Assembly (NCBI GenBank): GCA_013398055.1
Contig: VZRS01014210.1
Location: 289,933 to 353,932, forward strand
Origin: Ifrita kowaldi
Lineage: Eukaryota > Chordata > Aves > Passeriformes > Cinclosomatidae
Reading direction: 5' to 3'
DNA length: 64,000 bases
A model generated the notes under the pieces. That model did no database searches and was not told where the DNA came from. It saw only the letters and a list, made by a program, of their open reading frames with translations. Within the stretch, counting starts at the first letter, position 1, and the number at the start of each line of letters is the position of its first letter. This document shows positions 35,124 to 45,800 of this stretch, one piece after another. A program made the position numbers and the translations under genes.

Positions 35124-36112
35124 AGGAATGTGACGGGTTGACCCTGGCTGGACAGCAGGAGCCCAAAAAACTTGCTTCATCTCTCCCCTCCTCAGCTGGA
35201 CAGGGGAGATAGAATAGAACAAAAGCCTCATTGGTTGGGGTAAGGATAGGGAGAGATCACTCATCAGTTACCATCTCAGCAAAACACGCTTGACTTGGGG
35301 AAATTAGCTTAATTTGCTAACAATTAAATCAGAGTAGGATAATGAGAAATACAGCTAAATCTTAAAACACTTCCCCTCCACCCATTCCTGCTTCCCAGGC
35401 TTAACTTCACTCCTGATTTCCTCTTCCTCCTCTGCTGCAGTGGCACAGGGGGACAGGGAAAGGGGGCTGTGGTCAATTCACCACATGTTGTCTCTGCTGC
35501 TCGTTCCTCTGCAGAGAGAGCACTCCTCTCACTTTTCCCTGTTCTAGTGTGGATTCCCCATGGGCCTGCAAGTCCTACCAGCAAAGCTGCTCCACAGTGG
35601 GCTCCCTCTTCATAGGTCCACAGGTCCTGCCAGGAGCGCACTCCAGCTCAGGACTCCCATGGGATCACAGCCTCCTTCAGACACCCCCTGCTCTGGTGTG
35701 GGGTCATCCTTGACTTGCAGGTGGATCTCTGCTCCACTGTGGACTTCCAAGGGCTGTAGGGGCACAGCTGCCTCACCATGGGCGGCATTCACGGGCTGCA
35801 GGGGAATCTGTGTTCTGGCAGCTGGAGCATCTCCTCCCCTCCTTCTTCACCAACCTTGATGTCTGCACAGCAGTTTCTCTCACATACCCTAATTTCTCTC
35901 TCTGGCTGCAGCTGCTGGGTTTTTTTTTTCCCTTTCTTAAATTTTTTATCCCAGAGGCACTGTCCCTGTCTCTGATGAGCTCAACCTTGGCCAGTGGTAG
36001 GCCCATCTTGGCTCTGTCAGACATGGAGAAGGCATCCAGGAGCTTCTCACAGAAGTTACCCCTGTAGCCCCCCCACTACCCAAACTTTGCCATGCAAACC
36101 CAGTACAAGGAA
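35124..36112 (-). mobile_element. Solo LTR of an avian endogenous retrovirus with target duplications
   Basis: The LTR body spans 35129-36107 (979 bp), beginning TG and ending CA on the plus strand. It is flanked by identical 5-bp direct repeats AGGAA at 35124-35128 and 36108-36112. The text matches my memory of an abundant avian LTR read antisense on the plus strand (GGGTTGACCCTGGCTGG at one end, TGTAGCCCCCC near the other), so I place the element on the minus strand. A 5-bp duplication is usual for ERVL/class III elements. No internal retroviral sequence is present, so this is a solo LTR left by recombination. Internal short repeats of the CTCCA...GTGG type are visible at 35.54-35.80 kb. 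Confidence 0.8.
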
Positions 36113-39084
36113 TGGCTCGGGTACTGGAAAACAGTGAGATCAAGGCTGATGGGTGAGAGCCAGGCTAACACTGTCTAATCTTGCCATTTAACAGCCCTGA
36201 ACAGGGCTGATGCCATTCAGGATGGAAGGTTGGGAAGAGTTCTGTACAGTGCCTGCCATGCTAGTGCCTGCTCCAGTGTTACAGCTCAGCAGCGCTGCCA
36301 GTGTGGTCCCTCACCCCATTCCTTTACCCCAGCCACATTTGAGTGCCTGCCAGCTGTGCATCACCCCCTGGGATGGACCCCTCTTGCACTGGACTCTTCT
36401 TGCCTGCCTCCCCGTGGGGAGAAGAACCCAAGTAGCCGAGGAGTGGGCAGCCTGTCATAGTGTGTGTCCACTTGCCTGAGTGCAGGTTGTTCCAAGTTTA
36501 AAATATAAAAAACGTCCTTCCACTTTGAGAAACAGGAGTCATAGGAACGATGCCAGGATTAAGGCACATGGTTATGAAAGACTGAAGGAACCAAGGTTTT
36601 ATAAATTAGCAGTGTGAAGAGTCAGAGGGGATGCAGTCTTGCTCTATAAATACCTTCAAGGTAACAATATAAATGAAGGAAGGGAATTAGTTCAGAGTCT
36701 CAGAAGATGGTAGGACAAGGAGCCTGAAGTTAAAAAGGAGAAGCTGAGTCTGGATGTAAGATTTTCTCAGCAGTGAGCATTCCCAGGCAGGGCACTCAGC
36801 TCCCCATGGCACACAAGGCTAGAGCGACACCGCAGAGGGATGATGGCAAGGAGCAGCCCATGTGCCTGCTCCTCACCCACTGCTAATGGCTGCCAGATAA
36901 AAGTGAGAAAGAAGTTTGAAGCTCTGGCTCATCAACAAAATAATACCTGGCAGAGCAGAGACACACTGTGAGTTGAAGGGTTTGTGTGTTTGCTGCAGCA
37001 AGAAGCTCTGCTGGTGGCCCTGGAGCGGGAGCCTCTCCTGTCCCATGCTGAGGTAGCGATGGCTCAGGCTTCCAGGGTCCCACTGGGACATGTGAGTTGG
37101 ATTAGTGTCTCATTTGCAGAGCACCCGCTACTTGAGGAGCTGCCGGGTTGGGTGCTGACCACACAGGGTACCCTCCCACTCCAGCTGGGGCAGAAGGCAG
37201 GAGGGAGACTCCAGGAAGCCCTGCAAGCATTGCCATCCATCCCCATGACTGTGTCAGAGCAGCTGCTTGGAGGGTTGAGTCCTATGACCACTTCCATGAA
37301 CCCAGGGCACGCTCTGGCTAGAAGGTAGGTGAGGACCAATTCAGTATCCGGTGCTGCCACACAGTGGTGAAGAGGCATTTCAGAAAGTAACATCTGCAAA
37401 AACACCCCATGGAGGAGTTGGGTTGGAGCCTGAGACAACCCTAAGCTGGCCTCAGGAGACACCTGGGCAGGTGCCGACAAGAACTTGCAGGCACAGGCCC
37501 AATTTAAAGCTCTTTGGTGACCTACTCAACTCTTCCCCCGTGGACATGATTCCCTGCAAGGTGCTCCCAAAGGCATGCCTTCCTTTCCACCACTGGTATT
37601 GGGTGTCCTTCATTGGAGTTCTATCACCAGGTTATTATCAAATTTTTTCCATTTGATTTCAGCCCAGAATTCCTGTTTATATCTTTACATCATCCAAACC
37701 AAACAGCTTCCCATGTTTGGCTCCACAGACTTCACAGATTCATAGCTGAACAGTTTGTCCTGCTTTGGCAGTGACCCTGAAAACTGATACTGTACCAACA
37801 CAGCAGGTTCATAAAGTAGGTTTTTAAATGTCGGTGCTCAAATATGCAGAAAGGAGGCAAGGAAAACTCCCAAGATACCCAGGTGCCCAACACACACCTC
37901 CTTGCAAGGCTCAGAGCCCACCAACAGGAACACTGACCCTGCAAAGATTTACCTTTAAAATATGATCTCTTGACCAGGCAGATTCTATTTGGCTTTGAAA
38001 CATGGAACAGGGATGGATCAAACACAAGACCCCATTTCCTCATGGTCTGAACAACTCACACCTGTCTTTCCAAGGTATAGATCATTTACTGTGGTAGCTC
38101 CTGCCTGTACTGCAGAGGTTCATGATCCTTTTGTATTATTTATGATTCTTCACTGGTGTGTACAGCACTCCCAGCTTTGGGATGATCTGCATGCACACAG
38201 TGTGCTATTAGTACTCCATTGCAGATCATTACTATAGAAGTTAATTAATACTTTGCCTAAGTGCTAAGCCTGTGGCAACCTGCTGGAAGCTCCATGTAAT
38301 CTGTAGGCTGGAGTTTACTGTTGCTCATCATTCACCCCGCTGGCGTCCCACTTCCCCCATTCCACCAGTCTCAATTAACTTTTGTGGTATGACAATAGCT
38401 GAGATTTAGTTGAGCCCATCATCCAGGGGCTATGAAATTTGACCAAAATGAATAATGATATCAAGGAAAATAATAAAGTTTTATGTAATATGTATTAATA
38501 AAGTAAGCATTATATAATAAAGCAATGTAGATAGTATTATATATAGCAATAAAGACCACACCACAGCCAAGAACAGAGACAATGGAATCTCCTGGCCAGC
38601 ACTTGGTTACTCTATTTCTACACACTTGAGTTTCCCCAGCTCCTTTGGCCCCAAACCACACTGGCAGCTCCTCTGTAAGTGATTCCCCGCCAAGACCCAT
38701 GAGTCCTTCTCAGAGTCACTGCTTCCAAAGTCCTCATTCCTTATTTGTAGGCATCCTTCTTTGTTTTTAGATAAATAATTGCTTATACTGAAACAGACAT
38801 TGTTTGCCTGCTCCCGTGTTATACACTGCATTCTGGCTTGCTCAGTAAATGTTTCTTTGCTGTTCATCACCTGTGACGCCTGGAAGAGAAGCTGTGGGGT
38901 AGCAGCCGCCGCTCCTGGCAGGCAGCACAGCAGTTCATGCCAGTTGGAGGGACCTTCTTTCCCAAAGCAGGAAACTGGCAATACGAGTGCTCACTTTCCT
39001 CCTTCACCACCCACTTACCCCTGGCAGGCTGGCAAACACCATTTGCTGGGTTCCCTCACTTTGTCACGGGCACACAGGTTTCTC
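36113..39084. other. Gene-free interval
   Basis: Apart from the CR1 piece at 36.48-36.79 kb, nothing is recognisable on either strand. 38.45-38.55 kb is a strongly AT-rich stretch of repeated TAATAAAG-type text. Confidence 0.45.
36480..36790 (+). repeat. Old CR1-type LINE fragment (3' part)
   Basis: GAAAGACTGAAGGAACC, then CAGTCTTGCTCTATAAATACCTTCAAGG and a GGATGTAAGATTTTCTCAG stretch follow the order of the CR1 3' coding end (leading GRLKEL-type helix, then VYKYL, then the LDVR-type segment). Plus strand, frame destroyed. Confidence 0.6.
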
Positions 39085-39720
39085 GAGACATCTTTGAAGG
39101 AGTCTGGAAGCAGAGGGTGAGTAGTGAGGTGACACAGTCTGAAGATGATACAAGATTATTCAGGTTACTGAAATGAAGCTAAACACAACCAAAGCTGATT
39201 GCAAAGAGTGGAGAGTGATCTCATAACATTGAGTCAGTGAGTTTAAAATTTATACTCAGTGTTTGTAGCTGCAAAATAATACACAGGGAAAAAGCAACCT
39301 TAACTCAACATATAAGATCACGGGCCCTGAATGAGCTGTTTGTACTATGAAAGGGGTTGTGGAGTCACTGCAGATGGCTCCCTGAAAACAATACCTCACC
39401 ACTCAGCACCAGTCTAAAAAGTAAATCTGAGATTATTAATTATTTAGAGAAGAGTGGAGAACAAAGTAGAGGAAATCACTGTCATTGTCTGGGTCTATCT
39501 TACAAACAAATCTTTGCAGCCATGTTTTGAATACTGCAACCAGAAGTGATTCCTTCTTTTTATTTCTTCTTCTTCTTCTTCTTCTTCTTCTTCTTCTTCT
39601 TCTTCTTCCTTCCCCCCCTAGTTCAAGATCATGGGAGAGGTACAAAAGCCTGTGCTATCAGCAGAGTCACTAGATATTTGGAAAAGAAAGGTTGAACAGT
39701 GAAGTGAAAAAATTTGTTGA
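39085..39720 (+). repeat. Old CR1-type LINE fragment interrupted by TTC repeat
   Basis: GTGAGTAGTGAGGTGACAC, then GATGATACAAGATTATTCAGG, AAAGCTGATTGCAAAGAG and CATGTTTTGAATACTGC follow the CR1 order: FADD-type RT motif, then the EYC-type motif. The copy is plus strand and decayed. A pure TTC microsatellite lies inside it. Confidence 0.65.
39564..39608 (+). repeat. (TTC)n / (GAA)n microsatellite
   Basis: About 15 uninterrupted TTC units, preceded by a T-rich stretch and followed by TTCC and a C run. The complement is a GAA repeat. Confidence 0.95.
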
Positions 39721-39999
39721 CAGTAGTTATTCAAGGTTAAAGGACAAGAATTTAACAGGAAGAGATTAGAAGGATCTTACAATTCAAAATGACTGGACAA
39801 TAAAATGTCACTAAAACCAATGTAGATATCTGCAAAGCGCCGTAACGAGAACACACAAATCTAATTTCAGGTACATGTGTTGGTCTGTGAGTTGACTGTT
39901 ACCACACATAGAAAAGATTTTGAGGTTATCACAGAGAAATGCCTGGAAATGTCATCGCAGTGCTCAGCAGAGATCAGAAAAGCAATAGAATAACTGAGA

Positions 40000-40960
40000 A
40001 AGGAAAACAGACCAAACCACTGAACAGCAGCAGGTCAGTAGCACTGTGGATGCTAGGTGCAGTTCTGGTTCCACCTTGGGAAAAGCAGAGAGCAGAGCTG
40101 GAAAAGATGGGAGCAGAGTACCAAGGGTAGTTCAGAACCCCAAGTACACAGGGATACGGGAATGGCTGAACAGATGAGGACTCTTGACCTGAACTGACAC
40201 AAACCATGCTGAATGTTTATAAGGTCCTTTACAGGCCAGAAAGGATGAATTGGGATTTACTGTCCAATGACTTTATCAATACCAGAGGTTGGGGCATGAG
40301 CCAAGCAACCAGATGGAGGTTCAACACCAAGCAGAGGAGATGCTCCTTTGGAGGAGAAGCAAACGAGGTGAGGAACTTTGCTGCCAGAGGATGCTGAGCA
40401 TGATGAAGGGTCACAGCATTCAAGAAGCAACTGAGAAGAATAATGCTCATCTTTTCTGGATTAGGAAAAGGCTGAGTTGTGAACGGTGGGATGAAGGAGA
40501 ATAGATCAGGAAGGTGCATACTGCTGTTGTCCCCTGCTTGGTCTTCACAAAATTTTGGTGGGATTCCCCATAACTTTCTTGAGGCCTCTGAGGACAGTAA
40601 GGCATGGAACAATACCTGTGCAAGGAACAATTAGGATCATGCACCCTGTAAAAGACAGAGCTGAGGAGAAGCCATAGAAGTCTGTAAAATCAACACTGAT
40701 GTGGAGAAAGTGATCCAAAATAAACTGCTCATTCTTTCTCACTACACAGGAACTGGCAAGCTCCCAGCTGAAATGGGTCATAGGTGTAAAACCAACAAAA
40801 GGAAACACTTTTCCACACAAGATATATATATATAAATTTGTGGAATTCATTGTCACGAGCTACTGCAGAGTATAAATGGGCTTAGAATGGGATTAGACAA
40901 ATTCATGAAGGATAGGCACATTTGTGGCTATGAAACACAATCCTGTGGTTGCAAATTTTC
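40000..40960 (+). repeat. Old CR1-type LINE fragment (3' part)
   Basis: GTGCAGTTCTGGTTCC, TATAAGGTCCTTTAC, then AACAAAAGGAAACACTTTTCC, TGGAATTCATTGTCACG and AATTCATGAAGGATAGGC follow the CR1 order toward the 3' end. It may continue the copy at 39.1-39.7 kb with an insertion or duplication between. No reading frame survives. Confidence 0.6.
40822..40835. repeat. Short (AT)n run
   Basis: Seven AT-type dinucleotides inside the CR1 relic. Confidence 0.8.
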
Positions 40961-42130
40961 TTTTAGAAACTGAAAAGTGCCGATGTGTTACAGCTCTAGC
41001 TAATTCCTCCCTGACCCGAGTGGCTGAATACATGTTCTTAGGTTTCTATAAACTATATAATGTTCTGCATACATATTATAAAAAGTATTAAGTGTAAGCT
41101 TATGGTTTCTGGTATATTCTTAGCCTTTGATGGAGAATGAAAATACTATTTTCAGGCATACTGTGAAGAAGGCATGTTGCCAAGATAAGCCTTTGGTGCA
41201 AACTGTCTTCTTTCATCTTCTATCAGGGCTTTCTGCATTTCAGTACTTCCACAATTCTTGTGCCATCGACAAACTAATGATTAACAATTCATATTTTCTG
41301 TTTCCTTCACTGTTAAAACGTTCAAATGTGCATGGCCAGGAACTGATTGCTTTGGGCTCTTTAGTCACATCTCCTGTGAGCCTTCCTCATTTGCCATTAC
41401 AGTGCCAAACATGTGCCAGAACTGTTGAGAAGCCGCCCTCAGATTAATTTATTCTTTAGCATGTTTGCTTGCATGTTTCTAATTTATTAAGGAGAATGTT
41501 TGGTATTAGGCAATTAGAAGTCTAGCTGTAGATGGTATTAATAGACTATCGCTTTTTAAAATTGAATTTGTCAGCTATTCAAAAGTATATCAAATTAGCT
41601 TCGTATTTTTCATAAATTCAGTGGGGGTGAGTTATGTTTGCCAGTTCTAATTCTTCACCAGAGTGCTGTATCATTAATTTAATTTTTTGCTGTGGTTAGT
41701 TGTCAAGATGAAGGGCCTACAACTGTGTATCTTCCTAAATACTCAAACAATATTATTTAACAGATCCTGAACTTTCCGTAGTTCCAAAACCTCTTGAAAA
41801 CCAATGGTAATCATCCAGACAGCTTCCTGACTGGCTCCTAAAAAGATCCTTGATGCAAATTATCTAAGCTACTGGTTTAAAAATGGTGCTGTGCATTGCC
41901 TTCCATGATCAATGACAGTTAATTATGTCCCACCATCATTTAACAAGACAATGTGATCTATCTTTTCCTCTGAAGACAGAGGATGATGTTTTATAAAAAA
42001 TTGTGCTTTTACAATTTCATCATTTCTAGTAATAGACCAATATTACCATTAGGATTGTTTTCATTCCAGATACACTTACCAAAAAAAAGGTTTTAAAAAT
42101 TAATTATCTTAGGCACAGCTTTACAGTTTC

Positions 42131-42204
42131 ATCCTGACTGATTCTCTTTTTAAAAAATGATGAAGACTAGTCAGGATTTCATGTTCTTCTATGAACATGA
42201 AATC
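42131..42204. other. Two overlapping inverted repeats
   Basis: Repeat A: ATCCTGACT (42131-42139) pairs with AGTCAGGAT (42169-42177). Repeat B: GATTTCATGTTC (42175-42186) pairs perfectly with GAACATGAAATC (42193-42204) across a 6-base loop. The two share three bases (42175-42177), so they are mutually exclusive structures if transcribed. Confidence 0.75.
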
Positions 42205-44129
42205 TTCTATGCTGATTCTTAAATTTGTTTGGCTTGAGATTATGTTCCAGCAATGAAAAATACTGCTCAGTGCAAACTTACATGATTATTTGGAATAAAT
42301 ATGAACTGGAAGAAAGAATGAAAATTGGTCAGTACTGGTGAGAGCTTTCTCCCACTTATGAGCATGGCTCTGATTTTCAATTCCTCTCTCAAATTCTTCT
42401 CGCCTGATTAGAAACTGTATATGAAGTTTAATAAATTCATCAGTTAGTTCTGTAAATTGGTTTGGGGAAGGGTGAATTTAGTCACAGGGAGGCCATGCAG
42501 AAGGGATGGGGCACACATCGGAATGCATCCACACAGGAGATCAGCAGTGGGATGGAGGCAGATGAGCATGGCCAGGAGATGCTGGAAGAGGTGGAGATGG
42601 ACCGTGGCCCTCTGAGGAGGTGGGAGCTGGGCATCCCAAGTGTCCCAAAAGTACAGTTCCACCCCTCACACTGTGGCAAAGGAAAGACAGCTGTTGTCAC
42701 TGAAATACATTTTACACCTCATTCACCCCTTTCAAGAGCTCATAACTGCCTTTAACCAAACTCTGCTGGATGTTGAATCCTGGTTTAGATTGCAATTTGA
42801 AGTCTTTTAGCAGATCCATCCTGCCATTTTGCGTTTTGCCTGGATATAAAACCCACACAGGCATAGAGCTTTCCATCACAAATTTTGCAGAGGCATAACA
42901 AATTATATTAGAAGGAATTATCTTGGTCAGTTTAAATTAAGAAACTCTGTTTTCCTCAATAATGATGACCTAAAGATTTTTAAATTTCATGTAACTTAAG
43001 TGTTCAAGAAATTGAGTTTATTAGCCTCCATATAATATTAATGATAAATTTGGTTTTCCTTTCAGTTAAGTTAGTACATTAAATAATATTGATGTTTATC
43101 ATTCTGAAGATGGTCTTAGAAATACTCTGTATGAAATTAGTAGAAATTTTGCTATTGACTTCAATGGGCCCAAGGTTTTACCCCTAGCAATTAGCAGTCA
43201 TTCTACTGTATAACTTGGCTCCCCAAAGGTCTGCAGAGCTCAGCATAATTATAACAGATTGTGTAATCAGACTGGCAGGACATGCAACTAGCAAGCAAGA
43301 AGAACCATGTCTACTGCCCTTTCTCTTAAATTTAAAATCAGATATTTCCCAAAACCATGGGTAAATTTAAATGAATGCATTTTCATTATAAATGCCTAAA
43401 TACAAGCTAATGATCAGCATGAGTTACAAGAAAAGATTCAACAAAACATCATGTTTGAAAATATTTACGTGTTCTATTTCATCTCTAATGAAGGAGATGA
43501 TGTGCATTTAAGGCTGCCAGGCCATTCTCTAATATGACTGAAGTATTCTCTCTGCAAAGAGGGAAATAAGGGAGAGAGAGTGGGGAAGAGAGAAACAGAC
43601 TGAGAGAGAGCCCTGTGAGTATAGAATGGAGTCAGTCTTAAATTAGAATTTCCTTTAGCTTGAGAGTACATTAGACAACCAGCATTATTCAGAAAGATAT
43701 TGTCAAGGTTGCTGAGCTCCCACCTCACTGCCCTTCCCCCTTACAACTATTTGCAAACTTGTTAGGATTCTTAATACCCACTTTCCTCCCTACAAAACGC
43801 TCCAAAGCTCTTAGTTTAAACCAAACACAAGCCGAGCCCTGGTGTTTCTCTCACTCCAGCAGCCACAAGGACACCCGTTCCCAGCCCGGACTGCGCAGCC
43901 CCTGGGCAGGGGGCTCGATGCCTGCACTCAACAGCCAGCACAAACTCCAAACCTGGTTTTCAAGGCACAACCCCAGCAGGCTGGAATAGCTGCGCGTTTG
44001 ATGGAATTCAGAAGCAACGCCAGAAAAAAAACAAACCACAAACCCATGTGCATGCGCACCAGGGGGTGGCGAGAAGAGGTTTGGGGAGGGAAGGGAAGCA
44101 GATGGGACATTTAATTCAGGGAACAAACT

Positions 44130-44880
44130 AATTTAAATCTTTCAAGGGGTTTGTTATTATTTCTAGAGTGTTAAGAATGCATTTTTTTCCCTGCATATGA
44201 AATGCAACATCCCTGCTCAGAAAAGCTCTAAGAAAAAAGCCCAGCAATAAAGAATGAAGAAAAAAAGAAGTCCAGAATGTTTTAATGATATTCTTTAAGA
44301 ATACTCCTATTTATATATTTCACAGATTAAAATAAATAATCATAAATGTGCGGTTGGTGTAGGTCTCTTGGGTAAAAGCAAAAGCAGGCAGATTTATAAA
44401 ATGGGTTTATGCACCAGGGTGATTGTAATGGCTCCTTCTGTCAGGTAAACACATAATTAGGATGTTTTCAAATAAATGTATTATGCACATGATTGAAGCC
44501 AATCCAGACTGCAGTATAAATATTATGCCTTTTTTTTTTTTAAGTTGTATAATTACATGTCTACCCATGGAGCTTCTCTCCTGATAGGCATCTATTTATG
44601 CAACACCACACTGTGGCTCTTCCACAGGTGCTGTAGCAGATACTTGCTGAACATGCAGCCCGTCTGATTTTTAAAGTGCAATATCTCAGCTTTCTCTCAA
44701 AATACCAATTTTGCCTCAACCCTTTTTTGCCTAATTGCTTCTTAGATTTATTGTTTAATTAAAACCATTCTCGGCTTATATAAACAACAAATCCCACTAA
44801 TGTGTGTTTTTTTCACATACAAATTATCTTCCAAGGGATTATGTATCTTCAGCTTGGGAAAGGATTCCATCCTCCTTGGC
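44130..44880. promoter_or_regulatory. Candidate conserved non-coding block
   Basis: A long, high-complexity AT-rich stretch with AAAATAAATAATCATAAATG, TTTATAAAATGGG, ACATAATTAGG and TATTATGC motifs and no repeat signature. A possible enhancer in the interval upstream of the right-hand CpG island; composition evidence only. Confidence 0.25.
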
Positions 44881-45436
44881 TGGGCTGTCACTGCCAAGTG
44901 CAGCCTTGTGGTCAAAGCTGTAAGTTGAAGTTTATGATGGCAGGGTGACAGAGCTGTATCTCTGGAGTCAAAGTGGTGATGCTAAATGCCATTTGAAAGA
45001 CTGATGCAGTCTTTAAGCTGATGCAATAAAAACTCTTCTTTACTTTATAGCATTTTCATACGGAGTCTCACAGCATGTCTGGTCATGCACTAGGGAAGCA
45101 TAAATAAGATGTGAATGATAAGTTGCATGAGGAAGCACCCCAAGAAGACTCTGAGGGACATCACCTTCACGGCATGCCTTACCTCAAAGTCCTCCTCACC
45201 TGCCAGGGTCCTGTGGGAAGGCAAAGCATGGGGACATGCCACACACCACTGCCCACACACTCTGCAGCATTGTCTGAACTCCTCACCCACAAAACAATGT
45301 TTTTACTCCCAGCCTGGACACCTAGATCTTGTCTTTGGATCTGAGGTTCGAGCTCCAACCCCTGTTTGCCTAGTTTTGACAATCTGGAAACCTCTGCTAA
45401 AATCCCTGCACCTGGAGAAAGTTCTAGTGAGATACC

Positions 45437-45472
45437 NNNNNNNNNNNNNNNNNNNNNNNNNNNNNNNNNNNN
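45437..45472. other. Assembly gap (36 N)
   Basis: N run followed at once by ACCCG, a C homopolymer of about 16 bases (45478-45493) and ten A residues (45494-45503). Confidence 0.95.
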
Positions 45473-45679
45473 ACCCGCCCCCCCCCCCCCCCCAAAAAAA
45501 AAATGCTCAGATATAAGCTTGCACTTGGATGTTTGTATAGGAGGAAGACTGGAAAAATGGTTTTTCCACAAGGAGCGTATGCTGCAGTTCCTGGAGCAAG
45601 AGCCCAGCTCTTATGAGGATTCTGGCTGTCTGCAGCCTTTCAATATTAAAGGGCTCTATAGCAGATAAGAGCAGGATAA

Positions 45680-45800
45680 TAAAAGCTAATAAAGATGAAA
45701 CTGGATGAATTCAAACTAGAAATTAAGATACACATTTTTAACCACAATAGAGTTAAACATCTTCCAAAGGGATGTAATAGAATGCCTGAAGCCGGAGCCC
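45680..45800 (+). repeat. Possible CR1-type LINE 3' remnant
   Basis: CAAACTAGAAATTAAGATAC and CATTTTTAACCACAATAGAG followed by CCAAAGGGATGTAATAG resemble the last coding stretch of old CR1 elements. Short and by eye. Confidence 0.4.

Larger units (their letters stand above)
40961..45436. other. AT-rich gene-free interval, possibly with conserved elements
   Basis: No exon is recognised. Long AT-rich stretches of high complexity (41.45-42.35, 42.8-43.5 and 44.1-44.9 kb) look more like conserved non-coding DNA than decayed repeats. 43.85-44.08 kb is a short GC-rich patch with several CpGs. Confidence 0.4.

Noticed and set aside
35324..36067. Open frames within the solo LTR
   Set aside because: LTR sequence does not encode these; no retroviral internal genes are present.
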